From an uncultured Gammaproteobacteria bacterium (GTDB lineage: Bacteria > Pseudomonadota > Gammaproteobacteria > Pseudomonadales > Ketobacteraceae): DNA of 34,533 bases. Positions 1 through 7,951 of the stretch are shown in pieces. The translations under genes and the position numbers were made by a program. Within the stretch, counting starts at the first letter, position 1; the number at the start of each line of letters is the position of its first letter. Location: the NCBI GenBank assembly GCA_913063495.1, contig CAJXXT010000033.1, positions 1 through 34,533 on the forward strand. Direction: 5' to 3'. The notes under the pieces are model-generated. The model made no database searches, was not told where the DNA came from, and saw nothing but the letters and a program-made list of their open reading frames with translations.

Positions 1-18
1 CGTGTGCTCTTCCGATCT
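1..18 (+). other. Illumina adapter remnant at contig end
   Basis: These 18 bases are identical to the 3' end of the standard TruSeq/index-read adapter (...CGTGTGCTCTTCCGATCT). Genomic sequence begins at about base 19, where an Old Yellow Enzyme reading frame starts in mid-gene. The stretch should be trimmed and carries no biology. Confidence 0.95.
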
Positions 19-689
19 ATAAGTGGGGTGGATCTGCGGAAAACCGTATGCGATTTGTGCTTGAGCTGTATAAGGCAATTCGTGAGGCGGTGGGTGATGA
101 TTATCCTGTTGGTATTAAACTGAATTCTGCAGATTTTATGAAGGATGGTTTTAGCGATGAGGAGTCAATGGGGGTGGTTGAGGCGCTGTCTGCAGCCGGT
201 GTTAATCTTATTGAAATTTCAGGCGGAACTTATGAAAGTCCTGAAATGATGGGTGAACATAGCAAGGCGCCGGTTAAGGAAAGCACACAGCGACGTGAGG
301 CTTATTTCTTGGAATATGCTGAGAAGGTAAGGTCGCGTGTTGACACCACGCTGGTTGTCACTGGAGGGTTCCGTTCGGGGGTTGCGATGAATGCTGCATT
401 ACGCTCTGGAGCAACAGATATGATAGGTATAGCAAGACCGTTAGCGGTTTATCCTGATTTGTCGAATCGCTTGCTGAATGACCCTGAGTTTGCGGTATCA
501 ATTAAACGGCCAACAACAGGAATTAAAATAATAGATTTAGCATCGGCATTGGATATCGCTTGGTTTGAACAACAGATGCATCGTATAGGCAAAGGGAAAC
601 CTGTCAATGCCAACCTCAGCCCAATAAGAGCAGCGATGGGCTCATTGTTAACAACGGGTGTTCATGCATTTAAGAAGCGAAGAGCATAG
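19..689 (+). CDS. NADH:flavin oxidoreductase / Old Yellow Enzyme family, C-terminal fragment
   Basis: This is the C-terminal part of an FMN-dependent ene-reductase of the Old Yellow Enzyme (OYE) family. These enzymes use NAD(P)H to reduce activated alkenes and related electrophiles in the cytoplasm. The frame is open upstream of the first ATG (48) and encodes YKWGGSAENRMRF, the family's GGSxENR signature, so 48 is not the start. Later landmarks are VGIKLNSADF, the VVTGGFRSG phosphate-binding loop and GATDMIGIARPLAVYPDL. The C-terminus (about 60 residues after that motif) is less conserved. The N-terminal half with the active-site residues lies outside the window. No operon partner is visible and the substrate cannot be inferred. 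A terminator-like hairpin lies about 120 bases downstream. Confidence 0.9.
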
Positions 690-703
690 GTTGGCGCATT
701 TTT

Positions 704-730
704 TTGCAAAAAGAATATATTTGCTACACT
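704..730 (+). promoter_or_regulatory. Candidate sigma70-type promoter
   Basis: TTGCAA (704-709) and an extended -10, TGCTACACT (722-730), with a short 15-base spacer. It lies in the gap after the OYE gene and would start transcription near 737, upstream of both possible starts of the next gene and of the hairpin at 807-826. The match is moderate. Confidence 0.35.
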
Positions 731-769
731 AAAGGAAGTGTGGGTGTTTTTTGTTCATAGAGAGGATGG

Positions 770-1081
770 ATGCCTTATTTGCTTCCAGCACCATTATTAG
801 AGGTTTGCTCGCCCTTTCGGGCGGGCTTTTCTCGTTATTTTATGGAGTCACCTAACGAGCCGATTCCTGCGGTGCAGATTATTGAAAAAGTGATGGTTCG
901 AGCAAATCCACAAGACTATGCGGAACTAGTGGCTTATTTTGGTTTGGAAACATTGGAGTTGTGTTGTGAGCATATTGAGCAAGAAGCTCTGCCTTTGGCC
1001 TCTCGGTTAGATGAAATTCGTGTAAACATACAAAATGCAGCAGATGCTGGAGATCCTTTTGCTTATTTGCTTGATGATTAG
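770..1081 (+). CDS. Small conserved-looking protein of unknown function (79-103 aa)
   Basis: I do not recognise this family. The part from residue 25 onward is acidic and helical-looking, with EKVMVRANPQDYAELVAYFG and a C-terminal AYLLDD. It has no signal peptide or membrane segment. Two starts are possible. ATG 770 has a purine-rich AGAGG at 761-765, but its first 24 residues are encoded across a GC-rich terminator-like hairpin (807-826) and look unlike protein. ATG 842 (MESPNEPIP) lies just after the hairpin but lacks a Shine-Dalgarno. The outer limit is given here; the core begins at 842, which I consider at least as likely. The gene converges on the diguanylate cyclase gene with a gap of 24 bases. 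Confidence 0.6.
   Translation: MPYLLPAPLLEVCSPFRAGFSRYFMESPNEPIPAVQIIEKVMVRANPQDYAELVAYFGLETLELCCEHIEQEALPLASRLDEIRVNIQNAADAGDPFAYLLDD
807..834 (+). terminator. Intrinsic terminator or attenuator-like hairpin
   Basis: GCTCGCCC (807-814) pairs with GGGCGGGC (819-826) around a TTTC loop, giving 8 pairs including one G-U. TTTT and a further T-rich stretch follow. This is the usual shape of a gammaproteobacterial intrinsic terminator. It could end the OYE transcript, or act as an attenuator for the small gene if the promoter at 704-730 is real. Confidence 0.65.
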
Positions 1082-1105
1082 TACACGACTCTTAGTAAGC
1101 GTGAT

Positions 1106-2374
1106 TTAAGGTAGGATTTCAAGTTGTGATGGTTGTGCCTCACAGTGAGATAGCTGGGTGCTATGCCATTGGTCTCGCCCATTATTCTTTGATTTATACA
1201 GCATTTTATCAGCAGAGGTGACAATGCGCTCCGATGGAATGCTGCGAACGGGGTATGTTGTTGCTGCCCCTAGGCTAATCGTGAGCATGGTGTTTACAGT
1301 GGATGTTTGATGTTCAATATTAAGGTCGTGAACCCGTTCTAATATGCGCTGAAGTGTTGTTTGGATTTGTTCTTCATCTACGTTGGGGTACAACATTATA
1401 AATTCTTCCCCTCCGTATCGACCGACTAACTCTCCTGGCCGGCTCGCTTCTTGTTGTAATGCCTTAGCGAGGTTCATTAAGCAGTGATCCCCGGCTTGAT
1501 GTCCATAAAAGTCATTAAACTGTTTGAAAAAATCCACATCAAGTAAGACAACAGAAAGTGGGCGCTTTTCTCTGCGGCAACGGTTCCATTCCTGTTCTAG
1601 CCTTTCATCAAAATAACGTCGGTTGGCGAGGCATGTGAGGCTGTCTTCTCGACTTAGCTTTTCCAGGTCGCCGTATAATTGTCTTTGTTCAATTTTGTCG
1701 ATATCCAGTAGTAGTCCTTGTAAGAACATCGCTCTTTCTCGATGTTCAATAATATAAGCGATACCCATACCTATTAGGTTGGCGGCAACAAAGTAGGCTT
1801 GAAAGCTGATAAATGAAATCTCATTGGTGGTAAAACGAAGGATGAATAGATGGGCTAGGCCGGCAAAGTGACACCAAAACGTAACAACAAAGAATCGCAT
1901 CTTTAGCATTGAATATATCGTTATGATGGAATAAATAGAACCAGCATACGCTGCGAGTTTGATCTCTGGATTGGTGACCGTACTGGAAACATGAAGCAAT
2001 ATCACCAAACCTATCATTGCGATAGGGCCTGTATACCAGTGGTATAGGTGATGGATCGATTTTATGCTGGAAAGTGTGGCGATCAATCCGAGGCAGATAC
2101 CGCCCAGGGCATAACACAAAGGAAAAGCACCGAGTTCTTCGTAGGGCAATTGCAAAAAGACTAAGGCGCCGAGTAATGCGTAGGTGAGGACAATATAGGC
2201 ACTGTTTATCTTTAAATTATTTAGTGCCGTTTGACGGTAGTTTTTACGGAAAAATGTTTCGATAAAACGTGGGAATGTTAGAAAGTAAAAGCCGGACATG
2301 AGGATGTCTGTGATCTCGCCTTTTAGTGCAGGATCAGTAACAGGAGAAGAGGTTCCTGTATTAGGCAAAGGCAT
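1106..2374 (-). CDS. Membrane-bound diguanylate cyclase (GGDEF domain)
   Basis: Predicted to make cyclic di-GMP from two GTP at the inner membrane. The 422 residues split into an N-terminal membrane region (about residues 50-210, roughly six hydrophobic helices), a short linker helix (210-240) and a GGDEF domain from DSLTCLANRRYFD to the C-terminus. The active-site loop reads RYGGEEF (GGEEF at 321-325), and the upstream LLDVDFFKQFND segment carries the metal-binding Asp. The inhibitory I-site, normally RxxD five residues before the motif, reads RPGE (312-315), so product feedback may be weakened. The membrane region is not a sensor family I can name. It lies downstream of the degenerate HD-GYP gene on the same strand, 188 bases away, so the two may share regulation. 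Confidence 0.93.
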   Translation of the reverse strand: MPLPNTGTSSPVTDPALKGEITDILMSGFYFLTFPRFIETFFRKNYRQTALNNLKINSAYIVLTYALLGALVFLQLPYEELGAFPLCYALGGICLGLIATLSSIKSIHHLYHWYTGPIAMIGLVILLHVSSTVTNPEIKLAAYAGSIYSIITIYSMLKMRFFVVTFWCHFAGLAHLFILRFTTNEISFISFQAYFVAANLIGMGIAYIIEHRERAMFLQGLLLDIDKIEQRQLYGDLEKLSREDSLTCLANRRYFDERLEQEWNRCRREKRPLSVVLLDVDFFKQFNDFYGHQAGDHCLMNLAKALQQEASRPGELVGRYGGEEFIMLYPNVDEEQIQTTLQRILERVHDLNIEHQTSTVNTMLTISLGAATTYPVRSIPSERIVTSADKMLYKSKNNGRDQWHSTQLSHCEAQPSQLEILP

Positions 2375-2562
2375 CCTAAGGTGTGCTCCATGACTTATTC
2401 TTATTAAGGGTAACCTTAGCGTGAGTATCGTGGGTACGCGAGTGAACCTGACCTAAAAAAAACATTTGTCTAAAAAGGCTGTTTAATATGAGTTAATAGT
2501 TCTTGACGGGAAGCGCAGGCGGGTAAATTGAAAGCTTGAGATTAAGACGTGAGCAAAAAAGT

Positions 2563-3846
2563 TTAGAAGGATGCTGCACGTTTAATGGTGTGTTTGTTTT
2601 TTTCCGCTTCGGCACTGGATAGTGCTGGTAGGCTAGCGGTGATGCTGTCTGCGCAATCTGGGTGGCTGAGATGAATGGTGCGCGTTTTGTAAAAGTGCCA
2701 CCATTTTCGATTGCTGTCACTAACAACTAATACTGTGGGTTTTAGGCGAGCGTTGTTTTCTTGGTTAACAACAACTGCGGTTCGGTTATTGTTAAGGCGT
2801 ACGATTGAACCTGAAGGATATAGGCCGATAGCTTGGATGAATTCGTTAACCAGGTGGCTATCAAACAAGACATTTCTCTGTCGATATAGCTCTCGGATTG
2901 CATCGGTTGATGCATAAGGGGCGTCGCGGAAGTCATGGCTGGTGAGGTTTTCATAGTAATCAGCAATACCGACGAGCTGGGCTAGAAAAGGGGTTTTTCT
3001 GCCTGCGCTGCCACGAGGAAACCCCGAGCCATCGTAACGTTCCAAATGATAGGAGACGATTTTAATAATGCGGCTGTTAATATTTCCACTTGAGCGTAAT
3101 AGTTTGACGCCATTAACCAGGGAGCGTTTAAAGATTTCTTCAACTTGTGGTGAGGGGGTTCCTTGGGAGATCAGCAAGTCTTTTGGCATGGTGGTATAGC
3201 CGAGTTTGCATAACAGCGCAGCAACGGCGACATCGGATAATGCATCACGAGAGATGTCTAAGTGGCGTCCAGTGAGGACTGCCCAAGTGGCTACTCGAAT
3301 TGAGTAGTTTAATAAATTCTGATGATGATTATCGACGTGAATTAAATAAGCAAATGCATCCGGGTTTCTGATAATGCTATCAACTAGGTCATGCGTTGCA
3401 GAACGAAGTTGATCGATTCTTAAGCGACCACTGCTTGCCATTTGTCGAATGACGCGTGAGATTTTATCTTGGATGCGTTTACGTGCTTTTTTCGCAGATT
3501 TAATTTCTTTTTGGATGGGAGTAGTGGATTTATACGGGTATGGGTTCTGAATGGTGCGGATTTTGAGGTTAATAACTTCGCGACCGATGACAAGGTCATC
3601 TTTTTGATCATAAGCCCCAGCAACATGTGTTATATCTCGAATATCTACTGTGCTGTTGAGCCGGGATTTTTGTACATCAATCCAAACAACATCACAAAGT
3701 GCCCGTAGAGTATCGATTTGCTGTCGATTACATATATGAAAGCCCTGAATAGGAAAGGGGGTTTCTGCCCAAGGACGATCCGTTCCCGACACAAACATGC
3801 CGATCTGTAATACATCAACGGAGACTTTTTTGCTTTGTACCGGCAT
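2563..3846 (-). CDS. Degenerate HD-GYP domain protein (DUF3391 + HD-GYP)
   Basis: The 427 residues have the architecture of c-di-GMP phosphodiesterases: an N-terminal DUF3391-type domain (about 1-130, starting VSVDVLQIGMFVSG) and an HD-GYP domain (about 150-345). The catalytic signature is eroded. The HD of the usual LLHDIGK reads LLCKLGY (CK at 213-214), the His of the KRHP segment is replaced (KRSLVNG), HHERxDGSGYP reads YHLERYDGSGFP (266-277), and the early HS segment reads NYS. Asp296 in GIADYYENLT survives. Most metal ligands are therefore gone, and phosphodiesterase activity is unlikely; a role as binding or signalling protein is inference. No Shine-Dalgarno precedes the ATG, and two short dyads occupy the leader. 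Confidence 0.88.
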   Translation of the reverse strand: MPVQSKKVSVDVLQIGMFVSGTDRPWAETPFPIQGFHICNRQQIDTLRALCDVVWIDVQKSRLNSTVDIRDITHVAGAYDQKDDLVIGREVINLKIRTIQNPYPYKSTTPIQKEIKSAKKARKRIQDKISRVIRQMASSGRLRIDQLRSATHDLVDSIIRNPDAFAYLIHVDNHHQNLLNYSIRVATWAVLTGRHLDISRDALSDVAVAALLCKLGYTTMPKDLLISQGTPSPQVEEIFKRSLVNGVKLLRSSGNINSRIIKIVSYHLERYDGSGFPRGSAGRKTPFLAQLVGIADYYENLTSHDFRDAPYASTDAIRELYRQRNVLFDSHLVNEFIQAIGLYPSGSIVRLNNNRTAVVVNQENNARLKPTVLVVSDSNRKWWHFYKTRTIHLSHPDCADSITASLPALSSAEAEKNKHTIKRAASF

Positions 3847-3847
3847 T

Positions 3848-3884
3848 AAGTTAAGTAACTTGCTAAAGGCTATCTTCAGATAGC
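3848..3884 (-). promoter_or_regulatory. Two adjacent dyads in the leader of the HD-GYP gene
   Basis: AAGTTA-AG-TAACTT (3848-3861) abuts the start codon, and GCTATCT-TC-AGATAGC (3869-3884) lies 22 bases upstream of the start. Both are exact inverted repeats around 2-base centres. They occupy the place where a Shine-Dalgarno would be expected. They could be operators or leader hairpins. Confidence 0.35.
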
Positions 3885-4230
3885 GTTATAATTATTTTTA
3901 TATGAACAATGTTACGGGTTAATTATTTGATGCTTTAACCATGTTCTTGAAAAAAGTGTGATCCAGTTAATGAATTTTATATGATTAGAGGCATTTGTGT
4001 CAGTAGGTCTGAGTGAAAAATGATCAATGCAGGTGTGTTTTCTGTTAGCTTTTGTAACTGAAGGGCGATATACACTGTTTGTGTGTTATAGATCTATTAG
4101 TTTGGGTGTGGCTTGGGTGTAGTTTAGTGAATGGGTGGCTTCTGATTTAAGGGGTTAGGCTTGAAAAGAAGAAAATGTAACGCATATCTATTTAACACGT
4201 TTGTTAATTGAGCCATAAAAAGAGGATGAC
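3885..4230. other. Intergenic region with no gene recognised
   Basis: AT-rich divergent spacer between the HD-GYP gene and the small membrane-protein gene. A weak promoter candidate for the latter is TTGAAA (4161-4166) with TATCTA (4185-4190), spacer 18. A purine-rich AGAGGA (4221-4226) is the ribosome binding site for the gene at 4231. I see no RNA gene, repeat or mobile element here. Confidence 0.4.
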
Positions 4231-4452
4231 ATGGAAAAGCCAAATGTTTCTGCAGTATTAAGTTTTTTACTTCCTGGCTTGGGGCAGCTCTACAATGGTT
4301 TTTTCTTAAGGGCTATTTTTTGGTTTATTCTTACACCAGGTTTATGGATAGGGTCTGGGGGAATGTTGGGATGGATCTGTCATATTGTTGCTGCGTACAC
4401 GGCTTATTCGAAAGCTAAAGAGCAAAAAGCATGGGACAGGGAAGACTTTTAA
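4231..4452 (+). CDS. Small TM2-like integral membrane protein
   Basis: This 73-residue inner-membrane protein carries the sequence LSFLLPGLGQLYNGFFLRA (about residues 11-29), typical of the short TM2/DUF-type two-helix proteins found widely in bacteria. The first hydrophobic hairpin spans about 8-38 and the second about 42-58, followed by a charged tail (KAKEQKAWDREDF). The start is supported by AGAGGA at 4221-4226, four bases before the ATG. It stands alone, divergent from the HD-GYP gene. Function is unknown; proteins of this type have been proposed to act in membrane or envelope homeostasis, but nothing here tests that. Confidence 0.75.
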   Translation: MEKPNVSAVLSFLLPGLGQLYNGFFLRAIFWFILTPGLWIGSGGMLGWICHIVAAYTAYSKAKEQKAWDREDF

Positions 4453-4490
4453 ACGGGGGATAGCAAAAGAGGATAGTAAAAGGAGTTGGT

Positions 4491-4553
4491 CTCCCTCAGG
4501 TCAATGCTAAGAATGTTATAAATTTATAATTCGCTCAGCATTGACCCGAGAGA
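4491..4553. repeat. Long imperfect inverted repeat with nested palindrome
   Basis: A 21-base arm (4491-4511, CTCCCTCAGGTCAATGCTAAG) pairs with 4533-4553 with three mismatches. The uninterrupted core GGTCAATGCT (4499-4508) pairs with AGCATTGACC. The loop contains a perfect 14-base palindrome, TTATAAATTTATAA (4516-4529). No T-tract follows on either side, so it is not a standard intrinsic terminator. It lies between convergent genes and may still act as an RNA 3'-end structure. Confidence 0.7.
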
Positions 4554-4631
4554 GTGGGCGCATCATAAGTAAACTTTAGTTGAGTTGCCAGCATTTCTTT
4601 GCTTAATTGGCATAGAGTAGGTTTTCATATG

Positions 4632-5480
4632 CTAGGCTGAGTAAGATTCGTACGCAGCTGCACTTAATATAATCAACCCACCGAATAGCGTTGAAATGCT
4701 AGGTTGTTCGCTAAGCACCCAAAAGGCAAATAACGTACCGTAAAGCGGTTGTAAGCTGGCAATTAAACCGACAGATTTGGCTTTGAGGTGACGTAAGCTG
4801 CTGGCAAATAAGCTATGAGGTAGGGCTGTGAATATACTTGCTAATACTAGAAGCAGTAGCCATTGATGTGTTGTGATATTGGTTATCGGCATAGAAATAA
4901 AGGGTAGGGCGACGATTCCAGCAAAAAAGCTTTGATAGAGCATGGATGTTACACCGCCATACTGTGACAAGTAGTGCTTTTGAAGAACGTTACGTAAACT
5001 GAAAAAAAACGCAGAAAAACCCCCCCAGAATATGCCAATGGTTATGCTATTGCTGATCGAGAAATCGGGTACGATTAATGCCACACCGACAAGCATGATG
5101 AGCCCACAAAAAACGTCTTTGGTTTTTGGTTTGTCCCCGTGAAAAAGGGGTTCAATAAACACTGTCATTACAGGGTAGGTGAATAGAGCAATCATACCTA
5201 CCGCGACACCAGAGACTTGCATGGAATAAAAATACGATACCCAGTGAATACCTAGTAAGAATCCGAGACCTATCATGAGCGCTAAATGTTGGAGATTGTG
5301 GATTCGGATTGTTCCGCGTGTTACCCCAAGGATGGTAAATAGTGTGGCTGCTGCAAGTATGCCTCGATAGGCGATAATGTCGATGGCGGGTAATTCAACC
5401 AGCTTTGAGAATAAACCGGTTACGCCTAAGAAAAGTATCGCAACGTGAACAGATAATAAACTACGTTTGCGGTCATCCAT
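4632..5480 (-). CDS. EamA/DMT-superfamily transporter
   Basis: This 282-residue protein is almost entirely hydrophobic and has the ten-helix, two-repeat layout of EamA (DUF6) drug/metabolite transporters, which usually export amino acids, nucleobases or other metabolites across the inner membrane. Typical landmarks are the first-repeat AYRGILAA, the YPVMTVFIEPLF helix end and the second-repeat SLQPLYGTLFAFWVLSEQPS with the conserved Pro and Glu near its end. The start codon overlaps the end of the DedA-PAP2 gene by 8 bases, and GGAGG lies 9 bases upstream of the ATG within that gene, so translation is probably coupled. The substrate cannot be deduced. Confidence 0.88.
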   Translation of the reverse strand: MDDRKRSLLSVHVAILFLGVTGLFSKLVELPAIDIIAYRGILAAATLFTILGVTRGTIRIHNLQHLALMIGLGFLLGIHWVSYFYSMQVSGVAVGMIALFTYPVMTVFIEPLFHGDKPKTKDVFCGLIMLVGVALIVPDFSISNSITIGIFWGGFSAFFFSLRNVLQKHYLSQYGGVTSMLYQSFFAGIVALPFISMPITNITTHQWLLLLVLASIFTALPHSLFASSLRHLKAKSVGLIASLQPLYGTLFAFWVLSEQPSISTLFGGLIILSAAAYESYSA

Positions 5481-6888
5481 CGTTGTTTGCCTCCGGTATA
5501 CTTCTAGAGGGCGTTTCTAATAGCTGATAGTGCGTTTTGTTAATATCAAATGAAGGGATGACGGCAAATAGATAGGCGCAAAAAATACCCACTCCTGAGG
5601 CGATCACAAGAGACTTGGGTGATGCTGATTTTTGGGTGTAGGGGCGAATGTTTTTTTGTTGAAGTAACCCATAAAACAACGAAAGTATCATAATGCCAAG
5701 GAAGGTTCCCGCAACGATGTCTGATACCCAGTGTACCCCGAGATAAAGTCGAGAGCAGGCAACGAGTACACAAATAGTCGTACTAGCCCATATGCCGCGT
5801 TTATAGGTTTGCGCTGACAGGTTGTTTCGTGCGAATAAAAGTAGCATGCCCATAAATACAATGATGATTGCTGTATGCCCACTGGGAAAAGAGAGCGAGG
5901 CGGGAGGTTGCTGCACTATTGCGGGTCGGGTGAATGCGATAACGTTTTTTAGCCAAGAGATACTGAGCTGTCCCATCAGTGCAGCGCTTATCCAAATGGC
6001 TGTTAGAGCGTAATGGCGCTGCAGGAAGAGTGATAATGTAATTGTTGTTGCCCAAATTGCCATAGGCATCCAGTAGCCTAATAACGTTATCGCAATAAAA
6101 AAGCTATCAAGAGCGGGCAGGTGTAGCGCGGTGAATGTTTTTAGCCCCCATGTGTCTATTGATGTGAAGTAACCGTTCTTAGTAAGCAAGTATGTACAAA
6201 GTAATAATGAGGTAGAAGTAGCAAAGAGTAGAATTGCGGTGTGTAGCCGGAGGTTGCCGCTATGTGAACGGCTATGTAAAAGGGTGTGCAAACGTTTTTG
6301 GTACATGGATAGGCATGTACTGATTAGCCAGGGGGTTAACAGTAGGCCCGCAAGTAAGAAAAAATGTTGCTGTTGTACCAGCTGCTGGTTTTCTGCCGCA
6401 GCACCAATAAAGTATCCCGGTAGCAAATAGAAGGGGGACCACGCAAGCGCGGATAAGATGTTGATGCTGTAGAAACGTATGGCAGGCATTTCTAACATGC
6501 CTGCGACCAAAGGCATTACTGGGCGAATGGGACCAATAAAGCGACCAATAATAATGCTGGCGATACCGTACTTTTTAAAAAAATCTTCCCCTTTTGTTAT
6601 CCAGTCTGGGTGTTTGTTAAAAGGCGGTAGCTGTATTATTTTTTCGTGAGAATAGCGCCCGAGGAGATAACTCAGGCCATCCCCGAGGATAGCGCCCAGA
6701 AAACCTGCGGTTAATACTCCCCATATATTAATAGAGGCGCTGCCTGCGGCGATAGCAGCAGCGAATAATAAGGCCACCCCCGGTATTATGATACCCACGA
6801 GCGCTAGTGATTCAAAAAACGCAAGGAGAGCGATGGCGAGCATAATCCATTGTTGATGCTCGCCGAACCATTGGGTGAGTTCAGTCAT
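5473..6888 (-). CDS. DedA-PAP2 fusion membrane protein (lipid phosphatase with DedA domain)
   Basis: The 471 residues join two integral membrane modules. Residues 1 to about 165 are a DedA/VTT-type domain, with ESLALVGIIIPG near 26-37 and the signature GRFIGPIRPVMPLVAG at 115-130. Residues about 215-410 are a PAP2 acid phosphatase with a complete active site: KNVIAFTRP (314-322), PSGH (335-338) and SRLYLGVHWVSD (379-390). DedA proteins include undecaprenyl-phosphate/phospholipid flippases, and PAP2 enzymes dephosphorylate lipid pyrophosphates. A combined role in lipid carrier recycling is therefore plausible but inferred. A last hydrophobic helix (about 427-447) and a polar tail follow. This fusion exists in other gammaproteobacteria. 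It lies 46 bases downstream of lipA, and no clear Shine-Dalgarno is seen. Confidence 0.92.
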   Translation of the reverse strand: MTELTQWFGEHQQWIMLAIALLAFFESLALVGIIIPGVALLFAAAIAAGSASINIWGVLTAGFLGAILGDGLSYLLGRYSHEKIIQLPPFNKHPDWITKGEDFFKKYGIASIIIGRFIGPIRPVMPLVAGMLEMPAIRFYSINILSALAWSPFYLLPGYFIGAAAENQQLVQQQHFFLLAGLLLTPWLISTCLSMYQKRLHTLLHSRSHSGNLRLHTAILLFATSTSLLLCTYLLTKNGYFTSIDTWGLKTFTALHLPALDSFFIAITLLGYWMPMAIWATTITLSLFLQRHYALTAIWISAALMGQLSISWLKNVIAFTRPAIVQQPPASLSFPSGHTAIIIVFMGMLLLFARNNLSAQTYKRGIWASTTICVLVACSRLYLGVHWVSDIVAGTFLGIMILSLFYGLLQQKNIRPYTQKSASPKSLVIASGVGIFCAYLFAVIPSFDINKTHYQLLETPSRSIPEANNDG

Positions 6889-6934
6889 TGTGTGTTGTCG
6901 AAAGAGAGGGGCTAAGGGATTTTGGAGGAGGTGT

Positions 6935-7951
6935 TCACTCGGTGTTTTTAAGCGATTCTTTGTGAATGACGTTTACATCCTTGCCTTGGGATTGTAAATC
7001 TGCGTGATAAGAGCTTCTTACTAATGGGCCACTTGCCACGTTTTCAAACCCAAGATTGTCACCGAAGGCTTTAAATTCTTCGAATACATTGGGGTGAACA
7101 AAACGTTTAACCGGCGAGTGTTCTCTGCTGGGTTGCAGGTATTGACCAATCGTGATCATGTCGACGTTATGTTTACTCAAGTCCGTCAGAACTTCTAACA
7201 CCTCTTCGTCGGTTTCTCCTAAGCCCACCATGATACCGGATTTAGTTGATACTGAAGGTACGCGTTCTTTATAGCGTTTTAATAAATCTAAGGACCATTG
7301 GTAATCTGACCCAGGGCGAACCTCTTTGTACAGGCGAGGGACATTTTCAAGGTTATGGTTGAACACATCAGGAGGAGATTGTTCAAGAATGTCTAATGCA
7401 ACATCCATACGACCACGAAAATCGGGCACTAATACTTCAATTTTTGTATTTGGGGAGCTCTCGCGGATGGCATCAATGCAGTCGGCGTAATGTTGAGCGC
7501 CACCATCTCGTAGGTCATCCCTGTCGACAGATGTGATCACTACGTATTTTAAATTAAGGGCTTTAACCGATTCCGCTAGGTGTTTCGGCTCATCTTTATC
7601 TAAGGGGTTTGGTCGGCCGTGGGCAACATCACAGAAAGGGCAGCGTCGTGTACAGATGTCACCCATAATCATAAAGGTTGCAGTGCCGCCGCCAAAACAT
7701 TCCGGTAGGTTTGGGCAGGATGCCTCTTCGCAGACAGTGTGTAGCTTTTGCTTGCGCAGCAGGTCTTTTACCCGCTTTACTTCACCATTAGCAGGAATAC
7801 GAACTCGAATCCAATCAGGCTTACGAGGTAATTCTGTTGTGGGGATAACTTTAATGGGGATACGTGCAACTTTTTCGGCACCACGTAATTTTTCGCCCTG
7901 AACGGCTTTAGGGGCTCTGTCTCTACGAGATTCCGTTTTTTTGTCTGTCAT
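6935..7951 (-). CDS. lipA: Lipoyl synthase
   Basis: Radical-SAM enzyme that inserts two sulfur atoms into protein-bound octanoyl groups to form lipoate, needed by pyruvate and 2-oxoglutarate dehydrogenases and the glycine cleavage system. Both iron-sulfur clusters are visible: the auxiliary cluster cysteines 74, 79 and 85 in [12 protein letters not shown], and the radical-SAM CxxxCxxC at 100, 104 and 107 (CTRRCPFC). The C-terminal RSSYHA, whose Ser is an auxiliary-cluster ligand in this family, is present. The length of 338 is normal, with a basic N-terminal extension. The start overlaps the lipB stop by 4 bases (ATGA), so the two are translationally coupled. Confidence 0.97.
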   Translation of the reverse strand: MTDKKTESRRDRAPKAVQGEKLRGAEKVARIPIKVIPTTELPRKPDWIRVRIPANGEVKRVKDLLRKQKLHTVCEEASCPNLPECFGGGTATFMIMGDICTRRCPFCDVAHGRPNPLDKDEPKHLAESVKALNLKYVVITSVDRDDLRDGGAQHYADCIDAIRESSPNTKIEVLVPDFRGRMDVALDILEQSPPDVFNHNLENVPRLYKEVRPGSDYQWSLDLLKRYKERVPSVSTKSGIMVGLGETDEEVLEVLTDLSKHNVDMITIGQYLQPSREHSPVKRFVHPNVFEEFKAFGDNLGFENVASGPLVRSSYHADLQSQGKDVNVIHKESLKNTE

